Notes: a model not told the origin generated them from the sequence alone. Shown: positions 30,612 to 39,455, counted from the first letter of the stretch. The stretch is 64,000 nucleotides of DNA from Zeimonas arvi (GCF_008039575.1 NZ_VDUY01000009.1:1-64000); one strand, 5' to 3'. Numbers and translations: made by a program.

Positions 30612-31604
30612 TCAGGGTTCGATCGCAATGCCTCGCACCGGGCTGCCGTCCCCGATCGTGCCGATGGGCGAGGCCTTGCCGTTCAGCAGGTCGATTCGCA
30701 TCAGCACCGACCGGCCCTGCTGCCGGACGCTCGCCAACGCCTCGTTGTCGATGTCCGCAATGTCGAACGAAACGTCTTCGAGCGGGCCGGTGCCCAGTGG
30801 CCCCACCGTCAGGAGCACGCCGGTGTTCGGCGAGACCGGCGTCGTCGCATTCTCGCGAGTGCCTTGCGTGAGCAGCAGGCCCCGCGCGGCGTCGATCGCG
30901 AAATTGGTCGTCAGCCTTTCGTCCTGCTGGTTGTAGGTATACGCGGCCGCCACGACGGCCGGCGCGGCCCCTGCGTCCCGATCCCTGGGATCGAAGGCCA
31001 AGGGCCCGTCCGGCTGCGCGCCGGCCCGGGCCGGATCGAAATCGACCAGGGCGCCGGTGTCGGGATGCAGGCGGGCATTGAGGCCCGCATCCGTGACCAC
31101 GCGGATCCTGTCGACCGCCGGGTTGAAGTCGAAGCCGACACGTCCCGACAAGGCGACGGCGGGCAGGGCCGGTTCGCCGACCGCGCGCGTTCGGGCGGTG
31201 CGCGGGTCGACGACATAGAGTCGTCCCGTCGAGCCCAGCGCGTAGAGCATCCCTCGTGCGACACGGTAGTCGATGCCCACGATGGTTTCGCCAGGCGCCA
31301 GGCCGCTCAGGCTGCGGCGTTCGAGCAGGCGTTCAGGCCGGGCCGCGTCGAGGCGGATCAGTTCGTTCGACGCGGTCACCGCATGCACGATCCTCGGCAG
31401 CCCCGGAGGGCCGGATGCGGGGGACAGGGCCGGGCCCGGCACCGTTGCGGCGCCACCGCCACGGGCTTCCGGACCTGCGGCTTGCGGTGTCGCGCAGGCT
31501 GCGAGCAGCATGGCCAGCCCGAGCGGGACCAGTCCTGCCGGCCAGGCAGGCAGCAGCGGACGGCGACGGGAGGCGAAGGCGCCTGATGTGTTTGCAAGGG
31601 ACAT
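30612..31604 (-). CDS. DUF4394-domain lipoprotein
   Basis: Predicted secreted lipoprotein: a basic start, hydrophobic core and lipobox LAAC near residue 36, then an Ala/Gly/Pro-rich spacer. The DUF4394 beta-propeller-like region begins about residue 70 (VTASNELIRLDAARPERLL). It contains repeated blades such as VGIDYRVARGMLYALGSTGRLYVVD and ends at GSPVRGIAIEP. Family function is unknown. The length is 330 residues. It lies upstream of dnaE2 on the same strand but is separated from it by the LexA box region, so it is probably a separate unit. It is divergent from the cupredoxin-like gene. Confidence 0.75.
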   Translation of the reverse strand: MSLANTSGAFASRRRPLLPAWPAGLVPLGLAMLLAACATPQAAGPEARGGGAATVPGPALSPASGPPGLPRIVHAVTASNELIRLDAARPERLLERRSLSGLAPGETIVGIDYRVARGMLYALGSTGRLYVVDPRTARTRAVGEPALPAVALSGRVGFDFNPAVDRIRVVTDAGLNARLHPDTGALVDFDPARAGAQPDGPLAFDPRDRDAGAAPAVVAAAYTYNQQDERLTTNFAIDAARGLLLTQGTRENATTPVSPNTGVLLTVGPLGTGPLEDVSFDIADIDNEALASVRQQGRSVLMRIDLLNGKASPIGTIGDGSPVRGIAIEP

Positions 31605-31777
31605 CGTCGGTGGATCCTGTGACTCGGGGACACCTGCGATCCTGAGGCGAGGCCCGGCGATGACGCAAGCGCGGCCGATGCGCTGCCTTGTCGACCGACA
31701 GGCGGCGTACGCCAGCCCTCCAGGCCTTCTTACACTGTAGGGGTCGATCCTTTCGTGCCGGACGCTCGCCTACGACG

Positions 31778-32503
31778 ATGACATGCCCCTGCAACTGCCG
31801 ACTCCGCCCTGTGCGACGCGAGACCGCGCGACCGTTCGGCGCGGCCCGGCCGCTCGTGCGGCGCCGGCACCGGATGCCTGCCGCGTGCCTGCTTGCCGTC
31901 CTCGTCGGCATGACGCCCGCGCTGTCCGTGCAGGCGTTGGCGGCGAACCTCGCGGTGGCGGTCCGGGACGGTGAGGGCCGGGCCGTGGCCGATGCCGCAG
32001 TGTGGGCGGCGCGGCGAGGCGCTGCGCAGTCCTCGCAGGCCGTGGTCGGCGCAACGATCGACCAGCGGGATCGGACCTTCGTTCCCTTCGTGTCCATCGT
32101 CCAGACCGGCACTGCGGTCCGCTTTCCGAACAACGACACGGTCCGGCACCACGTGTATTCGTTCTCGCCCGCCAAGGTCTTCTCGCTGAAGCTCTATCTC
32201 GGCACACCCGCCGAGCCGGTGGTCTTCGATCGGCCCGGGCGGGTCGTCCTCGGCTGCAACATCCACGATCGGATGCTCGCCTATGTCTATGTGGTCGACA
32301 CGCCGCATTTCGGCGTCAGTGGAAGCGACGGATGGGTGCGGCTCGAGAACCTGCAGGAAGGCGATTGGGACGTGATGGTGGCGCATCCCGACCACGAAGG
32401 CGAGCCGGTGACCTCGCGGATCGCCATTTCGCGTCGCGACGCCCGGCACGAGCTGAGCCTCGCGATCCCGGCGACGTCTCGCAAGCGGATGTCGCCCCGA
32501 TGA
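31778..32503 (+). CDS. cupredoxin-like exported protein ('methylamine utilization protein' family)
   Basis: An Arg-rich n-region and hydrophobic core (MPAACLLAVLVGM) form a signal peptide ending near ALSVQALA. The mature ~180-residue protein has an N-terminal beta domain, then a cupredoxin-like segment. Candidate copper ligands are His in VRHHVYSF and the Cys-x2-His-x2-Met cluster in LGCNIHDRMLAYVYV. Proteins of this kind are often labelled methylamine-utilisation proteins, but no mau genes are nearby. The stop overlaps the start of the GGDEF-EAL gene (ATGA). An ATG at 31874, directly before the hydrophobic core, is an alternative start. The function is unknown; it is plausibly a periplasmic metal/redox sensor partner. 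Confidence 0.72.
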   Translation: MTCPCNCRLRPVRRETARPFGAARPLVRRRHRMPAACLLAVLVGMTPALSVQALAANLAVAVRDGEGRAVADAAVWAARRGAAQSSQAVVGATIDQRDRTFVPFVSIVQTGTAVRFPNNDTVRHHVYSFSPAKVFSLKLYLGTPAEPVVFDRPGRVVLGCNIHDRMLAYVYVVDTPHFGVSGSDGWVRLENLQEGDWDVMVAHPDHEGEPVTSRIAISRRDARHELSLAIPATSRKRMSPR

Positions 32504-34911
32504 CCGTTCTGCCGCGATTCCGCACCTTGAGAGCCAGGATCATCGTGCTGTTCGCGGTTCTCGTGGTCGTGGGCCAGGCGATCGGCTACCTCCTGATGGA
32601 CGGCGCGCACCGCAGCACCGCGCAACAACAGCTCGAGCGCTCGCTCGCGGCGGGCGAGCGCGTCTTCGGGCGGCAGCTTCAGCACAGCCGGGCGCAGCTT
32701 GCGCAGGCGGCAGGCGTGCTGGCGGCCGATTTCGCGCTCCGGGAAGCGATCGCCACCCGCGATGCGGCAACGCTGGCCTCGGTGCTCGCCAACCACGGGC
32801 GCAGGATTGCCGCCTCGACGATGATGCTCCTTTCGCTCGATGGGCAAGTGCTTGCCGATGCGCGCGACGACCAGCCGGGCGTCGGGCGGCGCGCGGCGAG
32901 CCGGGTCCCGTATCCCGAACTCTTCGAGCGGGCCTCGCGCGGCGAGGGCGCGTCGGGTGTGGTGATCGACGAGGGCCGCCCGTACCAGGTCGTCATCGTC
33001 CCGGTGCTGGCGCCGGTTCCGATCGCATGGATCGCGGTCGGCTTCCTGATCGACGATGACCTCGCCAACGACCTGAAGGCCTTGACCGGCCTGGAGGTGT
33101 CCTTCGTGGCCCGCCAGCGCGACACCTTCGTCGTGCTCGCCAGCACCATGGCACCGGGCCTCGATGCCACGCTCACCAGGCGGCTCCTGGCGACCGGTAC
33201 GGACGCCGTCGCGCACGTCGTCGAGGTGGGCGAGGATCGTTATGGAACGCGGGTCCTCGCGCTCGAAGGCGAGCGCAAGGGGCAGGTCTCCGCGGTGCTG
33301 CAGCAGTCGATCGACGAGCTGCTGCGCGGTTACGACCGGCTGCGCCAGTTCCTGGCAGTGCTCGCGGTGGCGAGCGTCTGCGTGCTGGTCGTGCTCGGCT
33401 ACCTGGTCGCGCGCGGCATCACGCGACCGCTGGCGATGCTCGGCGCGGGCGCGGCGCGGATGCGCCGAGGCGACTACTCCGAGCCGATCGTGGTGCGCCA
33501 GCGGGACGAGGTGGGCATGCTCGCCGACAGCTTCAACCGGATGCGCGAGGACATTGCATCGCGCGAGAGGGAGATCCTGCGGCTGGCCTACGTGGATCGG
33601 CTCACCGGGCTGCCGAATCGGGCCGGCTTCAACGAGCGACTGGAGCGGGCGATCGTGTCGCACCGCGGCATCGGACAGCGCTTCGCCGTGGTCCTTCTGA
33701 ACCTGGACCGCTTCAGACTGGTCAACGACACGCTGGGTCACGAGGCGGGTGACGACGTGCTCCGCCAGGTCGGTGACAGGCTGGTCGCGCTGATCGGAGA
33801 CTCGCAGCACGTTGCCCGCTTCGGCGGCGACGAGTTCGCGGTGCTCCTCGATCGGGCCGACTCCGGGGGCGCGACGCGGGTGGCCGAGCGCATCCTGGAT
33901 TGCCTGAAGGCGCCGTTCGGTGCGGCAGGCCAGCCTGTGCATGTCGGCGCCAGCCTTGGCCTCGCGGTGTTCCCCGATCACGCGGACGATGCTGGCGCGC
34001 TGGCAAGGCATGCCGACATGGCCATGTTCGCCGCCAAGCGCACGCACGTCGGGTACGCGGTCTTCGACCCGAGCCACGACGTTGCCCGGCAGGAGCACCT
34101 CTCGCTGCTGGGCGAGCTGCGTCGCGCGGTCGAGGAAAGGCAGCTGCGGGTTCACTATCAACCGAAGATCGACCTGGCGCAGGGCCGCACCTACGGCGTC
34201 GAAGCGCTCGTTCGCTGGGAGCATCCCGATCGGGGCCTGGTGCCACCGTCCGCGTTCGTCCCCTTCGCGGAACAGACCGGATTCATCAGGACGGTCACGC
34301 GCTGGGTGCTCGACGAGGCGATCCGGCAGTGCGGCGAGTGGCATCGGAACGCGAGCCCGCTGAACGTGGCCATCAATCTGTCGACCCGCGATCTTCACGA
34401 CCCGGGCCTCGTCGGACTGGTGTCGGACATGCTGGCGCGGCATCGGGTGCCGGCGCCGCTGGTCACGCTGGAGATCACGGAGAGCAGCTTCATCGACGAT
34501 CCTGAGCTCGCGCTGCGCACCCTGCGCAGCCTGCGCGCGCTCGGGCTCGGGCTGTCGATCGACGACTTCGGAACCGGCTTCTCGTCGCTGGGCTACCTGA
34601 AACGGCTGCCGGTCGGCGAGCTGAAGATCGACCGGACCTTCGTCTCCGGGATGCTCGGCGACCGCGACGACCTGGTCATCGTTCGGTCGACGGTGGAGCT
34701 CGCGCACAACCTCGGGCTGCGTGTGGTCGCTGAAGGGGTCGAGGACGAGGCCGTGGTCGAGGCCTTGCGGCGCATCGGTTGCGATGCCGCCCAGGGCTGG
34801 TTCGCCAGTCCCGCGCAGGCGCCCGATGCGCTCGGCGCCTGGCTGGCGGAATCTCCCTGGGGAATCCGCCAGCCTCGAGACGAAGTCGTTCGAAGCGCCT
34901 TCGTCATGTAA
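32500..34911 (+). CDS. membrane sensor with HAMP, GGDEF and EAL domains (c-di-GMP turnover)
   Basis: The 803-residue protein starts with a transmembrane helix (14-34). A periplasmic sensor of about 250 residues follows, containing a Cache-like strand pattern but not assignable by eye, then a second helix (284-308) and HAMP. The GGDEF domain begins near 361, with RFGGDEFAVLL at about 440. Its RxxD inhibitory site is absent: the four residues at that position are GDSQ. The EAL domain from about 537 has the whole catalytic set: EALVRWEHP, NLST, EITESS, DDFGTGFSS, KIDR and AEGVE. Phosphodiesterase activity is therefore expected, and cyclase activity is possible. It is translationally coupled to the cupredoxin-like gene. 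Confidence 0.9.
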   Translation: MTVLPRFRTLRARIIVLFAVLVVVGQAIGYLLMDGAHRSTAQQQLERSLAAGERVFGRQLQHSRAQLAQAAGVLAADFALREAIATRDAATLASVLANHGRRIAASTMMLLSLDGQVLADARDDQPGVGRRAASRVPYPELFERASRGEGASGVVIDEGRPYQVVIVPVLAPVPIAWIAVGFLIDDDLANDLKALTGLEVSFVARQRDTFVVLASTMAPGLDATLTRRLLATGTDAVAHVVEVGEDRYGTRVLALEGERKGQVSAVLQQSIDELLRGYDRLRQFLAVLAVASVCVLVVLGYLVARGITRPLAMLGAGAARMRRGDYSEPIVVRQRDEVGMLADSFNRMREDIASREREILRLAYVDRLTGLPNRAGFNERLERAIVSHRGIGQRFAVVLLNLDRFRLVNDTLGHEAGDDVLRQVGDRLVALIGDSQHVARFGGDEFAVLLDRADSGGATRVAERILDCLKAPFGAAGQPVHVGASLGLAVFPDHADDAGALARHADMAMFAAKRTHVGYAVFDPSHDVARQEHLSLLGELRRAVEERQLRVHYQPKIDLAQGRTYGVEALVRWEHPDRGLVPPSAFVPFAEQTGFIRTVTRWVLDEAIRQCGEWHRNASPLNVAINLSTRDLHDPGLVGLVSDMLARHRVPAPLVTLEITESSFIDDPELALRTLRSLRALGLGLSIDDFGTGFSSLGYLKRLPVGELKIDRTFVSGMLGDRDDLVIVRSTVELAHNLGLRVVAEGVEDEAVVEALRRIGCDAAQGWFASPAQAPDALGAWLAESPWGIRQPRDEVVRSAFVM

Positions 34912-34930
34912 CATTTCTCCCAAAGAATAT

Positions 34931-34956
34931 CCGGTCCGCCCGACCGGGCGGACCGG
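34931..34956 (+). terminator. perfect hairpin between the GGDEF-EAL gene and ugpB
   Basis: An 11-bp perfect stem (CCGGTCCGCCC / GGGCGGACCGG) with a 4-nt GACC loop lies 20 bp after the stop. No T-run follows, so it may act as a rho-independent-like terminator, an mRNA-stabilising 3' structure, or a leader hairpin for ugpB. I see no Pho-box-like CTGTCAT repeats in this gap. Confidence 0.5.
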
Positions 34957-34997
34957 TGGCCCGGCCGCTGCCGGCATTTCCAGAGGAGAGAAGAGCA

Positions 34998-36341
34998 ATG
35001 AACGACAAGCGTTTTGCCGCCATCAAGGGCTGGGCACGCGGTGGCATCGCGGCGGCACTGGCTGCGGCCGGCCTGATGGCGGCAATGCCGGCCTCGGCAC
35101 AGACGGAGATCCAGTGGTGGCACTCGATGACGGGCGCGCTCGGCGACCGCCTGAACGGCCTGGCCGAGCGCTTCAACAAGAGCCAGTCCGGCTACAAGGT
35201 CACCGCGGTCTACAAGGGCTCGTATCCCGAGTCGATGACCGCCGGCATCGCCGCCTTCCGGGCCGGCAACGCGCCGCACATCATCCAGGTCTTCGAGGTC
35301 GGCACCGCCACGATGATGGCCGCCAAGGGCGCGATCGTGCCGGTGGAGAAGCTGATGAAGGACGCCGGCTACAAATTCGACCGCACCGCCTACGTGCCGG
35401 CCGTGGCGGGCTTCTACACCACGAGCAAGGGCGAGATGCTCTCGTTCCCGTTCAACAGCTCGACCACGGTCTTCTACTACAACAAGGACGCCTTCGCGAA
35501 GGCCGGGGTGAACAAGGTGCCGGAGACCTGGCCCGAGGTCGCCGCCGCGGCCGCGAAGGTCAAGGCCTCGAACGCGGCCAGCTGCGGCTACACCTCGAGC
35601 TGGGCGAGCTGGGTCCACATGGAGAGCTTCTCGGCCTGGCACAACGTGCTGTTCGCCACCGAGAACAACGGCTTCGGCGGCAACAAGGCGCGGCTGAAGC
35701 TGAACACGCCGCTTCACGAGCGCCACATGAACAACCTGGCGCAATGGGCCAAGGATGGCTGGTTCCAGTACCCTGGGCGCACCAACCAGGGCGACGCCAA
35801 GTTCTACAGCGGAGAGTGCGCGATGTTCACCGGCAGCTCGGCCGCCTACGCCAACGTCAAGCGCAACGCGAAGTTCCAGTTCGGCATCGCCAGGCTGCCC
35901 CATTACTCCGACGTGCCCGGCGCGCCGCAGAACACGGTGATCGGCGGCGCGAGCCTCTGGGTGATGGCCGGCAAGAAGGCCGACGAGTACAAGGGCGTCG
36001 CGAAGTTCTTCGACTTCCTGTCCTCGCCCGAAGTGCAGGCCGAGTGGCACCAGGCCACCGGCTACCTGCCGCTGACCATCGCCGCCTACGATCTCACGAA
36101 GAAAAGCGGCTTCTACGACAAGAACCCGGGCACCGACGTGTCGGTCCAGCAGATGATCGTGAAGACCACCGACAAGTCACGCGGCGTGCGGCTGGGCAAC
36201 TTCGTGCAGATCCGCGACGTGATCCACGAGGAGATGGAGGCGATGCTGGCCGGCAAGCAGAACGCGAAGCAGGCGCTCGAGAAGATGACCTCTCGCGGCA
36301 ACGACCTGCTGGCCCGCTTCGAGCGCACCGCGCGCAACTGA
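34998..36341 (+). CDS. ugpB: sn-glycerol-3-phosphate ABC transporter, periplasmic binding protein
   Basis: Captures glycerol-3-phosphate or glycerophosphodiesters in the periplasm. The signal peptide is residues 1-34 (GIAAALAAAGLMAAMPASAQ). The mature protein follows the UgpB pattern: EIQWWHSMTGALGDRLNGLAERFN, then YKGSYPESMTAGIAAFRAGNAPHIIQVFEVGT and FYYNKDAFAKAG. The length is 447 residues, close to E. coli UgpB (438). The ATG at 34998 follows a strong GAGGAGAG site. Permease genes follow directly, but the ATPase gene ugpC is missing. Confidence 0.93.
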   Translation: MNDKRFAAIKGWARGGIAAALAAAGLMAAMPASAQTEIQWWHSMTGALGDRLNGLAERFNKSQSGYKVTAVYKGSYPESMTAGIAAFRAGNAPHIIQVFEVGTATMMAAKGAIVPVEKLMKDAGYKFDRTAYVPAVAGFYTTSKGEMLSFPFNSSTTVFYYNKDAFAKAGVNKVPETWPEVAAAAAKVKASNAASCGYTSSWASWVHMESFSAWHNVLFATENNGFGGNKARLKLNTPLHERHMNNLAQWAKDGWFQYPGRTNQGDAKFYSGECAMFTGSSAAYANVKRNAKFQFGIARLPHYSDVPGAPQNTVIGGASLWVMAGKKADEYKGVAKFFDFLSSPEVQAEWHQATGYLPLTIAAYDLTKKSGFYDKNPGTDVSVQQMIVKTTDKSRGVRLGNFVQIRDVIHEEMEAMLAGKQNAKQALEKMTSRGNDLLARFERTARN

Positions 36342-36381
36342 GCTCCGCGCCCGGCACCGACATCACCACGCGAGACCGATC

Positions 36382-37263
36382 CTGGAAAAGCGAGTCGTCT
36401 TTCGCGGCCGGTGGCTGCCGTTCGCGCTGATCGCGCCGCAGATCGCGATCATCCTGGTCTTCTTCTACTGGCCGGCGATCCAGGCGCTGGTCCAGTCGGT
36501 GTTCATCCAGGACGCGTTCGGCGGCAGCATGGAGTTCGTCGGCCTCGAGAACTTCGAGGTGCTGTTCGCCGACGAGCTCTATCTGGACTCGTTCAGGATC
36601 ACCGCGGTGTTCTCCGTGGCGGTCGCGTCGATCGGCCTGGTCACGAGCCTCGTGCTCGCTTACTTCGCCGATCGGGCGATCCGGGGCGCGGTCGCCTTCC
36701 GGACCATGCTGATCATCCCCTACGCGGTGGCGCCGGCCATCGTGGGGGTGCTCTGGATGTTCCTGTTCAACCCCACGCTGGGCATCGTCGCGCACTGGCT
36801 GCGCGGCTTCGGCATCGACTGGAACCACGTCCTCGACGGTCGGCAGGCGATGATCCTGGTCATCATCGCCGCGGTCTGGAAGCAGATCAGCTACAACTTC
36901 ATCTTCTTCCTGGCCGGCCTGCAGTCGATTCCCAAGTCGCTGATCGAGGCGGCCGCGCTCGACGGCGCCGGCGCCTGGCGCACCTTCCGATCGGTGATCT
37001 TCCCGCTGCTCTCGCCGACCACCTTCTTCCTGCTCGTCATCAACATCGTCTACGCATTCTTCGACACCTTCGCGATCATCGACGCGGCGACCGAGGGCGG
37101 GCCGGCCAAGGCCACCGAGATCCTCGTCTACAAGGTGTTCTACGACGGGTTCAAGGCGCTCGACATCGGCAGCTCGGCCGCGCAGTCGGTCGTGCTGATG
37201 GCGATCGTCCTGATGCTCACCTTCGTGCAGTTCCGCTTCATCGAGCGGCGCGTGCAGTACTGA
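36382..37263 (+). CDS. ugpA: sn-glycerol-3-phosphate ABC transporter permease UgpA, probable CTG start
   Basis: Inner-membrane permease with six expected helices. The EAA loop that contacts the ATPase is LIEAAALDGAGAWRTFRSVIFPL. The N-terminal VVFRGRWLPFALIAPQ matches the start of E. coli UgpA (VFRSRWLPYLLVAPQ) closely. The frame coding this segment contains no ATG, GTG or TTG between the ugpB stop and the first helix. A CTG at 36382 is the best-placed initiator, giving 293 residues. The GTG at 36499 would delete the first transmembrane helix. Either a CTG start, another rare start, or a sequence error explains this. Confidence 0.9.
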   Translation: MEKRVVFRGRWLPFALIAPQIAIILVFFYWPAIQALVQSVFIQDAFGGSMEFVGLENFEVLFADELYLDSFRITAVFSVAVASIGLVTSLVLAYFADRAIRGAVAFRTMLIIPYAVAPAIVGVLWMFLFNPTLGIVAHWLRGFGIDWNHVLDGRQAMILVIIAAVWKQISYNFIFFLAGLQSIPKSLIEAAALDGAGAWRTFRSVIFPLLSPTTFFLLVINIVYAFFDTFAIIDAATEGGPAKATEILVYKVFYDGFKALDIGSSAAQSVVLMAIVLMLTFVQFRFIERRVQY

Positions 37264-37277
37264 CCGGGGCCACTGCC

Positions 37278-38123
37278 GTGCTCGACCGCGATCCGCTGAT
37301 GAAGGTGCTCACCTATCTGGTGCTGATTGCCGGCGTGGCGATCATCGCGCTGCCGGTCTGGGTCACCTTCGTGGCCTCTACCCAGACGCTCGAGCAGGTG
37401 CTCGCGGCGCCGATGTCGCTGTTGCCCGGCGACCGCTTCCTCGCGAACTACGCCGAGGTGCTTGCCGCGGGCGCCGGCAATTCGGGCGCGCCGGTGGCCC
37501 GGATGCTGGGCAACAGCCTGCTGATGGCGATGGTGATCGCCGTGGGCAAGATCGCCATCTCGCTGCTGTCGGCCTTTGCGCTGATCTACTTCCGCTTCCC
37601 GTTCAAGAAGCTGGCGTTCTGGATGATCTTCGTGACGCTGATGCTGCCGGTCGAGGTGCGGATCATGCCGACCTACGAGGTCATGTCCAATCTCGGCCTG
37701 ATCGACACCTACACCGGCCTGACCTTGCCGCTGATCGCCTCGGCCACCGCCACCTTCCTGTTCCGGCAGTTCTTCATGACGGTGCCCGACGAGATGGCCG
37801 AGGCCGCGAAGATCGACGGCGCAGGGCCGATGCGCTTCTTCTTCCACATTCTGGTGCCGCTGTCGCGCACCAACGTGGCCGCGCTGTTCGTGATCCTGTT
37901 CGTCTACGGCTGGAACCAGTACCTGTGGCCGCTCCTGGTGACCACGCAGGAGTCGATGTACCCGGTCGTCATCGGCATCAAGCGGATGATCTCGGGCGGG
38001 GATGCCGCGACCGAGTGGCACCTGGTGATGGCCACCGCAATGCTCGCGATGCTGCCGCCGGTGGCGGTCGTGGTGCTGATGCAGAAGTGGTTCGTCAAGG
38101 GCCTGGTCGATTCGGACAAGTGA
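37278..38123 (+). CDS. ugpE: sn-glycerol-3-phosphate ABC transporter permease UgpE
   Basis: Second permease subunit, about six helices. It closely follows E. coli UgpE in landmarks such as FWMIFVTLMLPVEVRIMPTYEV, LTLPLIASATATFLFRQFFMTVPDEMAEAAKIDGAGPMRFF (EAA loop) and the terminal FVKGLVDSDK. GTG at 37278 gives 281 residues; ATG at 37299 is an alternative. It lies 14 bp after ugpA and 22 bp before ugpQ. Confidence 0.93.
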   Translation: MLDRDPLMKVLTYLVLIAGVAIIALPVWVTFVASTQTLEQVLAAPMSLLPGDRFLANYAEVLAAGAGNSGAPVARMLGNSLLMAMVIAVGKIAISLLSAFALIYFRFPFKKLAFWMIFVTLMLPVEVRIMPTYEVMSNLGLIDTYTGLTLPLIASATATFLFRQFFMTVPDEMAEAAKIDGAGPMRFFFHILVPLSRTNVAALFVILFVYGWNQYLWPLLVTTQESMYPVVIGIKRMISGGDAATEWHLVMATAMLAMLPPVAVVVLMQKWFVKGLVDSDK

Positions 38124-38145
38124 GCCTGCGCCGCGGGGACAGATC

Positions 38146-38916
38146 GTGATCCTGGCTTCGAAGATGCTGAACGTCGGTTTCGACGATTGGCCGTATCCGG
38201 CCTTCGTCGCGCATCGCGGCGCGGGCCTGCTCGCGCCCGAGAACACGCTGGCCGCGATGCGCGCCGGTTTCGACCATGGTTACCGGATGTTCGAGTTCGA
38301 CGCGAAGCTGTCGGGCGACGGCGTGGCGATGCTGATGCACGACGCCGTGGTCGAGCGCACCACCAACGGCAGCGGCCGCGTGGCCGGCATGAGCTGGGGC
38401 GAGCTGGCCCGGCTCGACGCCGGAAGCTGGCATTCGGCGCGCTACGCCGGCGAGCCGGTGCCCACGCTGGCTCGGGTGGCGCGCTGGCTGCGCGCCAACG
38501 ACTGCCTGGCCAACATCGAGATCAAGCCCTGCCCGGGGCGCGAGGCCGAAACCGGCGCCGCCGTGGCGATCGAGGCGCTGTTGCTGTGGCGCGATGCCGA
38601 AGTGCCGCCGCTGCTGTCCTCGTTCTCCGAGGCGGCGCTCGAGGCGGCCCGCAAGGTGGCGCCCGGGCTGCCGCGGGCGCTCCTGCTCGGCGAACTGGCT
38701 GCCGACTGGCTCGATCGTTGCCGGGCGCTGGAATGCGTGGCGCTCGATGCCAGCCATCGGGTGCTCGATTCGGCCACGATCGCTGCGGCGAAGGCGGCGG
38801 GGCTGAGGGTGCTCTCTTACACGATCAACGAGCCGGCCCGGGCCGTCGAACTGCGGGCCGCGGGCCTGGACTGCGTGATCACCGACGCGGTGGACCTGAT
38901 CGTCCCCGGCGATTGA
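38146..38916 (+). CDS. ugpQ: glycerophosphodiester phosphodiesterase
   Basis: Hydrolyses glycerophosphodiesters to glycerol-3-phosphate plus alcohol; the cytoplasmic UgpQ type, with no signal peptide. GDPD motifs are all present: AHRGAGLLAPENTLAAM, FEFDAKLSGDGVAMLMHDAVVERTTNG and NIEIKP. The length is 256 residues from GTG at 38146; an ATG at 38164 is also possible. Its position immediately after ugpE occupies the place where ugpC would be expected. Confidence 0.92.
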   Translation: MILASKMLNVGFDDWPYPAFVAHRGAGLLAPENTLAAMRAGFDHGYRMFEFDAKLSGDGVAMLMHDAVVERTTNGSGRVAGMSWGELARLDAGSWHSARYAGEPVPTLARVARWLRANDCLANIEIKPCPGREAETGAAVAIEALLLWRDAEVPPLLSSFSEAALEAARKVAPGLPRALLLGELAADWLDRCRALECVALDASHRVLDSATIAAAKAAGLRVLSYTINEPARAVELRAAGLDCVITDAVDLIVPGD

Positions 38917-39071
38917 GCGTGCCCGGCGATTCGGCCGGCGCAGATGTCGGGCGCGCGCGGATGGCTTTGCCGCGGGACCCGGCCGGCGGATTCGACCCGA
39001 CGCGCTTGACAGGCGTCAACGCGCTCGCGGGCGTGTTGCCCGAGAATGCGGGGAATTCACAGGAGATTGGA

Positions 39072-39455
39072 ATGTCCTTGTCGGAACAGCAGGTTGTGGG
39101 ATTGCTCACTGGGATGCGCGAGCGTCTGGCGGTGCTCGAAGAGGAGATCGGCCGCAAGCTCGGCGACAGTGCCGACGACCTGAGCATGCTCGATCGCGTC
39201 GGCGATTCGGGCGACTTCTCGAATGCCATCGCCAGCAGCGAGGTGGACCTGTCCGAGGCGCTGCGCGACATCGAGGAGTGGCGTGGCCTGCGCGGCGCGA
39301 TGCGCCGGATCGACGAAGGCCGCTATGGCTTCTGCGTGGACTGCGGCGTGGAGATCCCGTTCGCGCGTTTGCAGGCGCAGCCGGTGGCGCTGCGTTGCGT
39401 GGACTGCCAGTCGCGCGCCGAGCGTTCGTCGGGGGCCCACTCGTCGACGATGTAG
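39072..39455 (+). CDS. DksA/TraR-family zinc-finger protein
   Basis: A 127-residue protein with an N-terminal coiled-coil hairpin (about 1-75) and a C4 zinc finger (CVDC-x18-CVDC, about 93-117). Acidic residues lie near the coil tip (GDSGDFSNA), as in proteins that enter the RNA polymerase secondary channel. It is shorter than DksA (about 150) and may be a DksA paralogue of YbiI/TraR type. The ATG at 39072 has an AGGAGATTGGA site upstream. It is convergent with imuB, with only 7 bp between the two coding regions. A lone TTGACA at 39004-39009 in the upstream gap has no convincing -10 partner. Confidence 0.82.
   Translation: MSLSEQQVVGLLTGMRERLAVLEEEIGRKLGDSADDLSMLDRVGDSGDFSNAIASSEVDLSEALRDIEEWRGLRGAMRRIDEGRYGFCVDCGVEIPFARLQAQPVALRCVDCQSRAERSSGAHSSTM

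Noticed and set aside
38116-38150. Possible hidden or truncated ugpC between ugpE and ugpQ
   Set aside because: The gap is only 22 bp and no Walker-type ABC motif occurs in any frame of the neighbouring genes.
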